Positions 43,077 to 52,215 of a stretch of 64,000 nucleotides of DNA are shown one piece after another. Source of the DNA: Aliiroseovarius sp. S1339 (lineage in GTDB: Bacteria; Pseudomonadota; Alphaproteobacteria; Rhodobacterales; Rhodobacteraceae); NCBI RefSeq assembly GCF_023195695.1, contig NZ_JALPQG010000003.1:1-64000 (forward strand). The letters run 5' to 3'. Below the pieces are notes generated by a model. That model saw nothing but the letters and a program-made list of their open reading frames with translations, searched no databases and was not told the DNA's origin. The translations under genes were made by a program, and so were the position numbers. Position 1 is the stretch's first letter. Every line of letters starts with the position of its first letter.

Positions 43077-44038
43077 ACGAATTCGTCATCCCTGGAATCC
43101 GCAACACGGCGGCCGATACCGTCGATCAAGTTTTCCCACTCGAACGGGCGGTACGCCTCAGAGACGAGTTCGCCCGGGTGTTCAGCCAGCACCTCGGCTC
43201 ACTTGAAAGCGGGTCGCGGTTTGAAACGGAGAGCATTCTCGTCACCGGTCAGTCCGGAAGTGGCAAAACCAAGGAGATCGCAGAACTCCTGAAGCGGTTC
43301 AACAGCAGCGAAATCCCGTTGCCGTCTGGGCGTCCGGCCCGGTTTGCCGAATGCATCCTGACGGGAACCCAAGGCTGGAAGGATCTGGGCCGCAACACCA
43401 TCCGGGCCATCGGCTATCCTCTCGACGACAGATCGCGCCTGACCCAAGCAGAGATCTGGGACCGCGTCGTCACCGAGGCGAAGTTAGATGGCGTTGTCGG
43501 CATCCACTATGACGAAGCACAGCATATCTTTCGCAAGAAGAGCGAGACGGATCAGCTTGCGTTTCTCGACTCCTTCAAGACCCTCATGAAGTCGCACGAT
43601 TGGCCGCTGATCTTGATCTTTTCTGGGGTTCCAGAACTTGAGGGATACCTCCGTCAGGAACCCCAACTCTATCGTCTGGTCAACCGTATCCAGTTCGACG
43701 ATGTCTCCCTGCCAGATGACTATGAAACGGTCCATGAGATCGTGGGAAGCTATGCCATCAAGTCAGGGATCGAGGTGGACGGGAGCATTCCCACTGAAGA
43801 CTTCTATCATCGCCTCATCGCCGCCGGTGCTTTTCGCTGGGGACTCATAATCAAGCTGACAATCGGTGCGATCAGCGCGGCACGGGTCGCAGGTGCAAGA
43901 ACCCTTATGATCGACCACTTCATCGATGCATGGGTCGCGAAGACTCAGGCAAACCGCGCCGCAACTCCGTTCACGCATAGTGGGTTCGAGACCATGTACC
44001 GGAAGGATCATCCGTTCGTCGAAGCCCTGACTGGCTAG
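43073..44038 (+). CDS. TnsC/TniB-like AAA+ ATPase
   Basis: A 321-residue ATPase with Walker A TGQSGSGKT (about residues 58-66), Walker B GVVGIHYDEAQHIF and sensor segment LILIFSGVPELEGYL. It regulates the transposase and links it to the target, as TnsC or TniB. The ATG overlaps the tnsB stop by 4 nt. In related elements a TniQ gene normally follows; here a terminator follows at 44070. Confidence 0.85.
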   Translation: MNEFVIPGIRNTAADTVDQVFPLERAVRLRDEFARVFSQHLGSLESGSRFETESILVTGQSGSGKTKEIAELLKRFNSSEIPLPSGRPARFAECILTGTQGWKDLGRNTIRAIGYPLDDRSRLTQAEIWDRVVTEAKLDGVVGIHYDEAQHIFRKKSETDQLAFLDSFKTLMKSHDWPLILIFSGVPELEGYLRQEPQLYRLVNRIQFDDVSLPDDYETVHEIVGSYAIKSGIEVDGSIPTEDFYHRLIAAGAFRWGLIIKLTIGAISAARVAGARTLMIDHFIDAWVAKTQANRAATPFTHSGFETMYRKDHPFVEALTG

Positions 44039-44069
44039 GCTCTCCCCAACCACTACACATGCCATGCAG

Positions 44070-44095
44070 GCCCGCGTCTCTGACGCGGGCTTTTT
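44070..44095 (+). terminator. Terminator of the TnsABC operon
   Basis: Stem GCCCGCGT / ACGCGGGC with a 5-nt loop followed by TTTTT, 31 nt after the TnsC-like stop. Confidence 0.88.
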
Positions 44096-44143
44096 CGTGT
44101 TTCCGGTCTCGTCCGCCCGGGCCGAAGAAAGTTCGAAAAAAGT

Positions 44144-44280
44144 TTGCGCAGACTATTCATTTCCTGCGCAGGCTATTGGTTTCGTGCTAAATCCCGAATC
44201 GGATAAGGCATTGAAAACAGAACGGAAATCACGCCCCTATGTTCGCGCTACGTTCTTTTTGCGCGCACTATTGGTTGTTC
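44144..44280 (+). repeat. Right-end repeats of the TnsABC element
   Basis: Two tandem 20-bp units, TTGCGCAGACTATTCATTTC (44144-44163) and CTGCGCAGGCTATTGGTTTC (44164-44183), 16 of 20 identical, and a third related 22-bp unit at 44259-44280 sharing GCGC..CTATTGGTT. This spacing and orientation resemble transposase-binding sites at the end of Tn7-like elements. Confidence 0.55.
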
Positions 44281-44286
44281 TGGCAT

Positions 44287-44991
44287 TTAAATCATGCGAA
44301 TGACGTCTTTGTCGATCGAAAGCATATAGCCGCGCCGCGCGATGGTTTTGACCAACAGCTCGCTCATCAGCTGGTTGCCCAGCGCGTCGCGCAGTCGTTT
44401 GATGCGGGTGGCGCCGGCGGCTTCATCGCAGTCCGACGGGTCGCGCCCGGAAATCAGCCCCTCAAGCTCGGACCCTGACAGGACCTCTTCATCCATCCGC
44501 GCTTCGGCAAGGGCAGACAGGGTTTCGATGGCGGCTTCGGTCAGCGAGAATTCCATGTTGTTCAGATAAACTGTGCGCTCTTCCCGGCTGATCAGAAGCG
44601 AGTTGACCTGAATGCCCGCGCGCTCGATCTCTCCCATCCGGCGGTTCAGGCCAATGATGGTGATCAGAAATACCAAGGCGGCGATCAGAAGCGCGGTGGC
44701 GAAAATCAGCAGCACGAAGATAACCATGCGATAGCTGGTCAGCGTATCGCCAAATGCCGTTCCGGACTGCGCCAAAATCTCAAGCAACTTGATTTCAGCC
44801 CCCGAATTCAGGCCGTCATTTTCAACGAATATCTGCTCTACCCGCGCGTTGAATGCATTTGCATCGGGCAAAGTCATGAACAACAAGATGGCGGCGATCA
44901 GTAAGATCCCGATGATCGTTGCGATACCTGCAGCAACCACGCGGTTCGACACGCGCCGCGCGTCAGAAGCGAAGGAAGTATTCTCCGGCAC
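44287..44991 (-). CDS. Membrane-anchored winged-helix protein
   Basis: A 234-residue protein with membrane helix 1 (about 19-40), a short outer loop (about 41-87), membrane helix 2 (about 88-114) and a cytoplasmic C-terminal OmpR-type winged helix (about 134-230, VYLNNMEFSLTEAAIETLSA ..RIKRLRDALG..LLVKTIARRGYML). The topology is that of a ToxR-like regulator with the DNA-binding part at the C terminus. The transposon lies immediately after its stop but leaves the domain whole. It overlaps the next upstream gene by 29 nt on the same strand. Confidence 0.8.
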   Translation of the reverse strand: MPENTSFASDARRVSNRVVAAGIATIIGILLIAAILLFMTLPDANAFNARVEQIFVENDGLNSGAEIKLLEILAQSGTAFGDTLTSYRMVIFVLLIFATALLIAALVFLITIIGLNRRMGEIERAGIQVNSLLISREERTVYLNNMEFSLTEAAIETLSALAEARMDEEVLSGSELEGLISGRDPSDCDEAAGATRIKRLRDALGNQLMSELLVKTIARRGYMLSIDKDVIRMI

Positions 44992-45250
44992 TCTCTTTCC
45001 TTTCGGTAAGACCTGTCTCGTCGAAAATGGACTGAATCTTCAAAAGGAGCCAGCCCTGGTTTTCCAGACGTTGCTGCACCTGCCGGGCGGCCACCTGTCG
45101 ATTGCTGCAGGCGGCGTCAGGCAACTCTATCACGCCATAATGCAGCTTAAGCGGGTTGTCCCGTTTGGCTTTATAATCAGCATAGCAACCCGCCTGAGAC
45201 GGCAAGGCATATGCGGTGAATGCGAGGGCTAGGAGAATGTGTTTCATCAT
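44963..45250 (-). CDS. Small secreted protein
   Basis: A 95-residue protein from the tandem ATG at 45250/45247 with a signal peptide (HILLALAFTAYALPSQAG). The mature part has two Cys (CYADYK.. and ..AACSNRQ) that could form a disulfide. No family recognised. Its 3' end overlaps the start of the winged-helix gene, so the two are likely translated together; it may be a periplasmic partner of that membrane protein. Confidence 0.65.
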   Translation of the reverse strand: MMKHILLALAFTAYALPSQAGCYADYKAKRDNPLKLHYGVIELPDAACSNRQVAARQVQQRLENQGWLLLKIQSIFDETGLTERKESAGEYFLRF

Positions 45251-45403
45251 GTGCAAACCATGCGGGCCACACACGGGATATTCAATATCAAAGCCGTTGA
45301 TATGTGATAACAGCCGAGCGTTATTGCCTGTCTTTTGCGAGTCAACCGAAGCTTGGTGCATCTTCCACGCGTCCTTCGGGATGCATTGCCGAAAGGACAC
45401 CAG

Positions 45404-45907
45404 ATGAAACGCCGCCAAATAACCTCGCCTCTGAAATTCGCGCTTAGCGCAACGCTTGCGCTGGCCTTATCGGTCGCGCCTGTTTCTGCGGGCAGCAACA
45501 ACTCCAACTCCGACAATCAGGACATCACAACAGTGATTGGTATATTGCTTGGTTTGGCCGCCGTCGGTGCAATTTTGTCCAACAACAATGATCGCGACGA
45601 AAAAGTGGTGCATCCGCATCCCCGTCGTCCAAAGCGCCCCGACCGGCGCGGCCCCAAAGTTCGCCGTGTGCCTGATCATCTGCAACTGCCTGCACATTGC
45701 CTGCGCAACTATCGGACACAGCAAGGCAAGCAGAGGTTTTTTGCGCCCCGTTGCTTGAAGCGCAATTTCTCGTATGCGTCTGACCTTCCGCGCGCTTGCA
45801 AAGACAGGATCGTGGTGCGCGACAAGAACGGCACCTACGTCACTCGAAAAGTGTATCGCAGCGGATGCCTGAACAATCGCGGTTATCGCACCAAAACGAT
45901 CTATTAA
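45404..45907 (+). CDS. Secreted basic protein, unknown
   Basis: A 167-residue protein with a signal peptide (SATLALALSVAPVSA), an Asn/Ser-rich stretch, one hydrophobic segment (about 43-56, TTVIGILLGLAAVGAIL) and a Pro/Arg/His-rich linker (HPHPRRPKRPDRRGPKVRR). The C-terminal domain has five Cys (including HCLRN, RCLKRN, ACKDR, GCLNN), probably disulfide-bonded outside the cytoplasm. GAAAGGA precedes the ATG; a terminator follows. Function unknown. Confidence 0.75.
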   Translation: MKRRQITSPLKFALSATLALALSVAPVSAGSNNSNSDNQDITTVIGILLGLAAVGAILSNNNDRDEKVVHPHPRRPKRPDRRGPKVRRVPDHLQLPAHCLRNYRTQQGKQRFFAPRCLKRNFSYASDLPRACKDRIVVRDKNGTYVTRKVYRSGCLNNRGYRTKTIY

Positions 45908-45960
45908 CCCAACATCGAGCAGCGGTGTGGCGTCCCTTAACCCCTCACACCGTGAAACTT

Positions 45961-45987
45961 GCGGGAGCTTCGGCTCCCGCCTTTTTT
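45961..45987 (+). terminator. Rho-independent terminator
   Basis: Stem GCGGGAGC / GCTCCCGC with a TTCG tetraloop followed by CTTTTTT, 54 nt after the preceding stop codon. Confidence 0.92.
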
Positions 45988-46023
45988 ACTTGCGGGCGCC
46001 GGCACAATGGGCGACGCAAAGGG

Positions 46024-46644
46024 ATGATCAAACCCATTCCTGATTACAGCTTTGAGATCGCCGCGCATCATCGCGGCTTTCTGCGCGTCGCTGGTGTGGA
46101 CGAGGTAGGGCGCGGGCCGCTCGCGGGGCCAGTGACGGCGGCGGCGGTCGTTTTGAACGCGGATAAGATTCCAGACGGGCTGAACGATTCTAAAGCTTTG
46201 AGTACCAAGAAACGAGAAGCCCTGCATGATATCATTCTGGCTTGCGCTGATGTGTCGATTGCCCACGCTACGGTGGACGAAATCGACAAGCTGAACATCC
46301 TGCGCGCCAGCCATCTGGCGATGGAGCGTGCGGTTGCGGGGTTGGCCACGCCACCCGACCACCTGTTGATCGACGGAAACATGACGCCACGCGGTCTGAC
46401 CATTTCGTCCGAGACGATTGTCAAAGGCGATGCGAGATCTGTGTCGATTTCTGCCGCCTCTATCGTCGCTAAAATCACCCGCGACCGGATCATGGTGGAT
46501 TTGGCGCAACAGTTTCCCGGCTATGGCTGGGAGACGAACGCAGGTTACCCATCAAAAAGCCACAGGTTGGCGCTTCAAAATCTTGGTGTCACCCCACACC
46601 ATAGACGTTCGTTCAAGCCGGTGCACAACATCTTGTATCAATAA
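46024..46644 (+). CDS. rnhB: Ribonuclease HII
   Basis: A 206-residue type 2 RNase H, which removes ribonucleotides and RNA primers from DNA. The active-site motif VAGVDEVGRGPLAGP starts near residue 20 and gives Asp and Glu; further acidic residues lie in DGLNDSKALS and DHLLIDGN. The C-terminal YPSKSH and HRRSFKPV are conserved. The start is the ATG at 46024 with AAAGGG just upstream; the frame is open further upstream but not family-like. Confidence 0.95.
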   Translation: MIKPIPDYSFEIAAHHRGFLRVAGVDEVGRGPLAGPVTAAAVVLNADKIPDGLNDSKALSTKKREALHDIILACADVSIAHATVDEIDKLNILRASHLAMERAVAGLATPPDHLLIDGNMTPRGLTISSETIVKGDARSVSISAASIVAKITRDRIMVDLAQQFPGYGWETNAGYPSKSHRLALQNLGVTPHHRRSFKPVHNILYQ

Positions 46645-46660
46645 AAAAGTGTAAGTCGCT

Positions 46661-47875
<1,215 letters not shown>

Positions 47876-47964
47876 CCCAAGACATTCTGCGGGGCGCAGA
47901 CACATGCGCCCGCAACACGGTGTACCGCCGGTGCCTGTGGTCTGTTCCATGGCACTTTAACTGA

Positions 47965-47994
47965 CCCCGCCCTGCAAAGGGTGGGGTTTTTTTT
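47965..47994 (+). terminator. Rho-independent terminator
   Basis: Stem CCCCGCCCT / AGGGTGGGG with a 4-nt loop followed by eight T, 90 nt after the ccrM stop. Confidence 0.85.
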
Positions 47995-48052
47995 GATCTG
48001 CGTATGGGATCATCACTTGCGAAATCAAGGCCGGATCGTGCAGGAATAGACT

Positions 48053-48676
48053 ATGCTTTCGATCCTCTATTCCTTCCGGCGTTGCCCTTATGCCATCCGC
48101 GCGCGCCTTGCTATTGCCAGCAGTGGCGTATCTGTCGAGCTGCGCGAGATTTTGTTGCGCGACAAGCCGCAGGCGTTTCTGGATGCCTCGCCTTCGGCCA
48201 CGGCTCCCTGTCTTGTGACAGCGGGCGGCGTTCTGGGCGAAAGCTTCGACATCATGCGCTGGGCCTTGGCGCAGAATGACCCGGAGGGCTTGTGCGACAT
48301 GCCCGACGCGGGGCTCGCCTTGGTCGAGACGTTCGACGGCCCGTTCAAAGACGCGCTGGATTTGACGAAATACGCCGTGCGCCACCCCGACAGCAACCCT
48401 GACACCACGCGCGCTGATGCGATGGGCATCCTAGTCGGGCTGGAAAGGCAACTGAGCGGCGGTTGGCTGTTCGGCGAACGCCCAACGCTGGCCGATCTGG
48501 CAATCCTGCCCTTCGTGCGTCAGTTCGCGATGATCGACAAGGCGCGGTTTGATAACGAAGCAAGCTCGCACGTGTCCGCATGGTTAGAGACGTTTTTGGC
48601 CAGCAACCGGCTGGCAAGCATCATGCAGAAACACGCGCCGTGGCAGGAAGGCGACGCACCCGTTACCTTCCCCTAG
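48053..48676 (+). CDS. Glutathione S-transferase
   Basis: A 207-residue GST-fold protein. The N-terminal thioredoxin-like part has SFRRCPYAIRARLAI, with Cys at the position of the catalytic residue as in omega/beta-type GSTs, and the cis-Pro region TAPCLVT. The C-terminal helical part includes GGWLFGERPTLADLAILPF. Its 3' end overlaps the convergent alkB-like gene by 14 nt. Probably a thiol transferase or detoxifying enzyme; substrate unknown. Confidence 0.88.
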   Translation: MLSILYSFRRCPYAIRARLAIASSGVSVELREILLRDKPQAFLDASPSATAPCLVTAGGVLGESFDIMRWALAQNDPEGLCDMPDAGLALVETFDGPFKDALDLTKYAVRHPDSNPDTTRADAMGILVGLERQLSGGWLFGERPTLADLAILPFVRQFAMIDKARFDNEASSHVSAWLETFLASNRLASIMQKHAPWQEGDAPVTFP

Positions 48677-49811
48677 CGCCGCCCGGCGGTGGGAGGGTAC
48701 CGGCCTTGTACGCGGTCCAATCCGTGATTTCAGGATAATGCAGCTTGCGCCACGCACGCACACGCGGGTTCATCATCCGCCGCCAAATAGGTGGGACCAG
48801 CGCGGCCATCGTCATCACCGAATAGCCATATGGCAGTTGCGGCGCCTCGTGGTCAGGATAGGTTTGCAACAAGGGAAACCGTCGCGCCGGTTTATAGTGG
48901 TGATCTGAATGGCGTTGCAGGTTGATCAACAACCAGTTTGTGGCTTTATGGTCCGCATTCCAGCTGTGATGCGGCATCACATGTTCGTATTTCCCTTCGC
49001 CAAGGTGTTTGCGCGTCAGGCCGTAATGTTCGACGTAGTTTGTCAGCTCCAACTGCCAGATCGCAACGAATGCCTGATACAAAAACAGCGCCAGCCCAAG
49101 CCAGCCGCCAATCAACACCGCAAGGATAACCGCCAGAAGCTGCAGCGCGCCATATCGCCAGAACGGGTTTGCTCCATCCAAAGCAGCCAGACCACGCCGC
49201 GCCAACATCGCTTTTTCGGCACGCCAAGCGGAGGTTGGTGTTTCACGCAGAACGCGCAGGAAATAGTGGTGAAACCCTTCGTTATACTTGGCTGTGACCG
49301 CATCGCGGGTGGTGCCGACATAGGGGTGGTGGACCAAAAGATGCTCGGTTCGGAAATGGCTATACAGAACCGTGGCCAGCAACAGATCGCCCAACCATCG
49401 TTCGAGCCGGCTGGATTGGTGCATCAGCTCGTGCGCATACACAATCCCGATCGTGCCCGACAGGATACCGACCCCAAAGAACACCAAAAACTTTTCAACC
49501 AGCAACAGGTGATTCGCGCCGACCACATACCAGATCATCCCATAGATCATCACGAATTGAATTGGGAACCAGATCAGGGTGATCAGCCGATACCAGAACA
49601 GATCCTGTTCCGGCGTCTCCGGGTCCGCGTTTTCAGTGTAGCGCCCCATGGCCGCATCAAGCATCGTATAAAGCCACCAGGTTCCCATAGGCGGCAACAA
49701 CACATACCAACCGCCCTTCGCGGCAGCGATGCAGACCAATATGGGCAGCAGGATCGACACGCCGAAGGGTGCTGCGTTTCTGAACCGGGCAACCGTAGAT
49801 GCTGGAACCAT
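48663..49811 (-). CDS. AlkB-type alkane 1-monooxygenase-like protein
   Basis: A 382-residue integral-membrane non-haem di-iron enzyme of the AlkB/fatty-acid-desaturase superfamily. Histidine motifs are HELMHQSSR, HLLVHHPYVGT and LQRHSDHHYKP, plus NYVEHYG, which is the AlkB arrangement. Such enzymes hydroxylate alkanes or other alkyl chains at the terminal carbon using rubredoxin. No rubredoxin or rubredoxin reductase gene lies next to it. It is the downstream neighbour of mutY on the same strand. Confidence 0.88.
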   Translation of the reverse strand: MVPASTVARFRNAAPFGVSILLPILVCIAAAKGGWYVLLPPMGTWWLYTMLDAAMGRYTENADPETPEQDLFWYRLITLIWFPIQFVMIYGMIWYVVGANHLLLVEKFLVFFGVGILSGTIGIVYAHELMHQSSRLERWLGDLLLATVLYSHFRTEHLLVHHPYVGTTRDAVTAKYNEGFHHYFLRVLRETPTSAWRAEKAMLARRGLAALDGANPFWRYGALQLLAVILAVLIGGWLGLALFLYQAFVAIWQLELTNYVEHYGLTRKHLGEGKYEHVMPHHSWNADHKATNWLLINLQRHSDHHYKPARRFPLLQTYPDHEAPQLPYGYSVMTMAALVPPIWRRMMNPRVRAWRKLHYPEITDWTAYKAGTLPPPGGARGR

Positions 49812-49865
49812 GGTAACGTCCTTTTCTGCCCCCGTTCAGAGGTATAGCCGTGGTGGCTGGGCGGC

Positions 49866-50906
49866 TCAATCCGGCAACGCACCTCTCGCCACGTCAAAGG
49901 CTTTGCGCATGACCGTCGGCAGGTCCGAGGGGCGGATTTTCTGAAAAACGCCGGTGTGTGGAATTGCATCGGTGGGCACTGACGCAACCCGCACGGACAG
50001 CTTCAGGTGAAAATGTGTGAAGGTGTGGCGCACCTCAACCCCCGGATCGCGCCAGTCTGCCGTGACGGGCGGCGCATCTGTCGCGACGTCACCCCATCCA
50101 GCGCCCGGCCAGCCCAGCATACCGCCAAGCAGGCCAGAATCGGGCCGCCGTTCGGCCAACCACATCCCATCTTCGCGGCGCGCAAGATAGGCGATGCCAT
50201 AGCGGGTCGGTTTGGGGGTCTTGGGTTTGCGCGCAGGCAGCGTCGCTTGAATGCCAGAAGTTCGCGCCAAACAGTCCCTATTCCATGGGCAAATACCGCA
50301 AGCGGGGCTCTTTGGCGTGCAGATTGTTGCTCCCAAATCCATCACTGCCTGTGCGTAATCACCGGGTCGCGTATCTGGCGTTAGCGTGGCCGCGACGCGC
50401 TTCAATTCGGGCTTGGCATCCGGCAGCGGTGTTTCGATTTGAAACACCCGCGCCATCACGCGTTCGACATTTCCGTCGACCACTGTTTCCGGCAAGTCAT
50501 AGGCAATCGCGGCAATTGCGGCCGACGTGTAGGGGCCGATGCCCGGAAGGTCTTCCAACTCCGCGCGGGTCTTGGGAAAGCCGTCCAACTCGGTGACCGC
50601 CCGTGCACATTTCAGCAAATTACGCGCCCGCGCATAATACCCCAGCCCAGCCCATTCGCCCATGACACGGTCATCATCTGCGGCTGCCAGCGCGTCGACG
50701 GTGGGCCAAAGACCCATAAATCTGGTGAAATAGTCCCTAACGGCAGCAACGGTTGTTTGTTGCAGCATGATCTCGGACAACCACACGGCGTAAGGATCAG
50801 GCACCACACCAACAGCGCGGTCCGCCGGGCTGACGCGCCACGGAAGGTCGCGGGCATGCCGGTCGTACCATGCCAACAGATCGGCGGGTTTTGGCGCGTC
50901 ACACAA
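49866..50906 (-). CDS. mutY: Adenine DNA glycosylase MutY
   Basis: A 346-residue A/G-specific DNA glycosylase that removes A opposite 8-oxo-G. The catalytic Glu is E45 in SEIMLQQTTV; the HhH-GPD motif is LPGIGPYTSAAIAAIA with Asp in ETVVDGNVER; the [4Fe-4S] ligands follow as C-x6-C-x2-C-x5-C (CTPKSPACGICPWNRDC). The C-terminal MutT-like domain that recognises 8-oxo-G is present (about 225-335). Confidence 0.95.
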   Translation of the reverse strand: MCDAPKPADLLAWYDRHARDLPWRVSPADRAVGVVPDPYAVWLSEIMLQQTTVAAVRDYFTRFMGLWPTVDALAAADDDRVMGEWAGLGYYARARNLLKCARAVTELDGFPKTRAELEDLPGIGPYTSAAIAAIAYDLPETVVDGNVERVMARVFQIETPLPDAKPELKRVAATLTPDTRPGDYAQAVMDLGATICTPKSPACGICPWNRDCLARTSGIQATLPARKPKTPKPTRYGIAYLARREDGMWLAERRPDSGLLGGMLGWPGAGWGDVATDAPPVTADWRDPGVEVRHTFTHFHLKLSVRVASVPTDAIPHTGVFQKIRPSDLPTVMRKAFDVARGALPD

Positions 50907-50978
50907 GTGTTATCTCCTATCGCAGCTTTGCACTGGCATAGCATCCTCAACCGCATAGAATAGGGGCAAAACCGGGAT

Positions 50979-51503
50979 GTGCCAGACGTGAGTCAGCCTG
51001 CAAAAAAATTCCAGCGCCGCAAGAAGGGCTTTGAAAGGACATCAAGCCTTTTGACGACGCGCATCCGCAAGACGGGCGAGGCGCGCGGCTTTGCCGTGAC
51101 CCGCGTGCTGACCCATTGGGCCGAGATTGTGGGCGACGCCACCGCCGCCATCGCCAAGCCGGTTGAAATATCTTACGGCCGCGGCGGAATGGGGGCGACC
51201 TTGACCGTGCTGACCACCGGCGCACAGGCGCCAATGCTTGATATGCAGAAGGATCAGTTGCGCGAAAAGGTCAACGCCGTCTATGGATATAACGCAATTG
51301 CACGCGTAAGGATCACCCAAACCGCCCCGACTGGCTTTGCTGAAGGTCAGGCACAATTCACCCCGGCACCGAAACGCAGACCCGTTGCCGACGAAACAAC
51401 CTGCGCCCGCGCCGCCGAAGTCACAGCAAACGTGACCGACGCAGGTCTGCGCGACGCGCTAGAGAAACTGGCACAGAACGTGCTGATGAAACAAAAACGA
51501 TAG
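50979..51503 (+). CDS. DUF721 (DciA-like) protein
   Basis: A 174-residue DUF721 protein. The core reads FAVTRVLTHWAEIVGDATAAI AKP split at VGD, and then LTVLTTGAQAPMLDMQKDQLREK. DUF721 proteins related to DciA help load the replicative helicase in many bacteria. The start is a GTG at 50979, or the GTG at 50988 nearer the family start; neither has a strong ribosome site. It lies 15 nt before dsbA-like and is divergent from mutY. Confidence 0.82.
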   Translation: MPDVSQPAKKFQRRKKGFERTSSLLTTRIRKTGEARGFAVTRVLTHWAEIVGDATAAIAKPVEISYGRGGMGATLTVLTTGAQAPMLDMQKDQLREKVNAVYGYNAIARVRITQTAPTGFAEGQAQFTPAPKRRPVADETTCARAAEVTANVTDAGLRDALEKLAQNVLMKQKR

Positions 51504-51518
51504 AGGCTGAGACATATC

Positions 51519-52178
51519 ATGACCCGTATCCTTCCCATCCTGCTTGCTGCTGTGCTTTTGATCGGCGGCGGGGCTTATTACATGAGCCAGAACAACGGTA
51601 CCGTTCCCGGCATTTCGGTCGCGGAAGCACAAGACGCCGGCACCGATGTTGAGCTTGCGCCCGACATGGTCATGGGCGACGAAAACGCGCCTTTGACGAT
51701 CATTGAATATGCCTCGTTCACCTGCCCGCACTGTGCGAACTTCCACAGCACGGTCTTTAAAGACCTGAAAAAGAACTACGTCGACACAGGCAAGGTTAAG
51801 TACATCCATCGTGAGGTTTACTTTGATCGCTTCGGCCTGTGGGCTGGCATGATCGCCCGTTGTGGCGGTGATGAGCGTTATTTCGGTCTGACGGGCATGA
51901 TCTATGACGGTCAGAAAGAGTGGATTGGCGACGGCGACCCTTCGACGATTCTGGACAACCTGCGCAAGATCGGCCGCACCGCTGGCATGACGGATGGCCA
52001 GATGGACACCTGCTTGCAGGACGAGGGGAAAGCCCAAAGCATGGTCGCCGCTTATCAACAAAACGCCACGGCGGACGAGATCAACGCCACCCCGTCTTTC
52101 GTGATTGATGGCGAGACTTATTCGAACATGTCCTATGACGATTTCGCCAAGCTGATCGACGAAAAGCTGGGCAGCTAG
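51519..52178 (+). CDS. DsbA family thioredoxin-like protein
   Basis: A 219-residue periplasmic thiol-disulfide oxidoreductase. The N terminus has a signal anchor (LPILLAAVLLIGGGAYYM), and the redox site is CPHC in SFTCPHCANFHS (about residues 68-76). The C-terminal part has ATPSFVIDGETYSN with the cis-Pro loop. It is 15 nt downstream of the DUF721 gene in a two-gene operon and closes with a terminator at 52184. Confidence 0.9.
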   Translation: MTRILPILLAAVLLIGGGAYYMSQNNGTVPGISVAEAQDAGTDVELAPDMVMGDENAPLTIIEYASFTCPHCANFHSTVFKDLKKNYVDTGKVKYIHREVYFDRFGLWAGMIARCGGDERYFGLTGMIYDGQKEWIGDGDPSTILDNLRKIGRTAGMTDGQMDTCLQDEGKAQSMVAAYQQNATADEINATPSFVIDGETYSNMSYDDFAKLIDEKLGS

Positions 52179-52183
52179 AGTGT

Positions 52184-52215
52184 TGGGTTAGAGCTTAATA
52201 TCAGGCTCTAACCCA
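52184..52215. terminator. Convergent terminator hairpin
   Basis: Perfect 11-bp stem TGGGTTAGAGC / GCTCTAACCCA with a 10-nt loop. It covers the stop codon of lpxK (52208-52210) and lies 6 nt after the dsbA-like stop, so it ends transcription in both directions. Confidence 0.85.

Larger units (their letters stand above)
40123..44280 (+). mobile_element. TnsABC-type (Tn7/Tn5053-like) transposition module
   Basis: Three coupled plus-strand genes encode TnsA-like, TnsB-like and TnsC-like proteins, the core of Tn7-like and Tni-type transposons. No TniQ/TnsD target-selection gene, resolvase or CRISPR component is next to them. Three related 20-22 bp repeats (44144-44280) mark the right side, 7 nt from the end of the next chromosomal gene. 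The left end was not located, so the left coordinate is only the first gene. Confidence 0.7.

Noticed and set aside
48909-49847. 312-residue plus-strand frame
   Set aside because: Antisense to the AlkB-like gene, whose histidine motifs are clear; no protein pattern in the plus frame.
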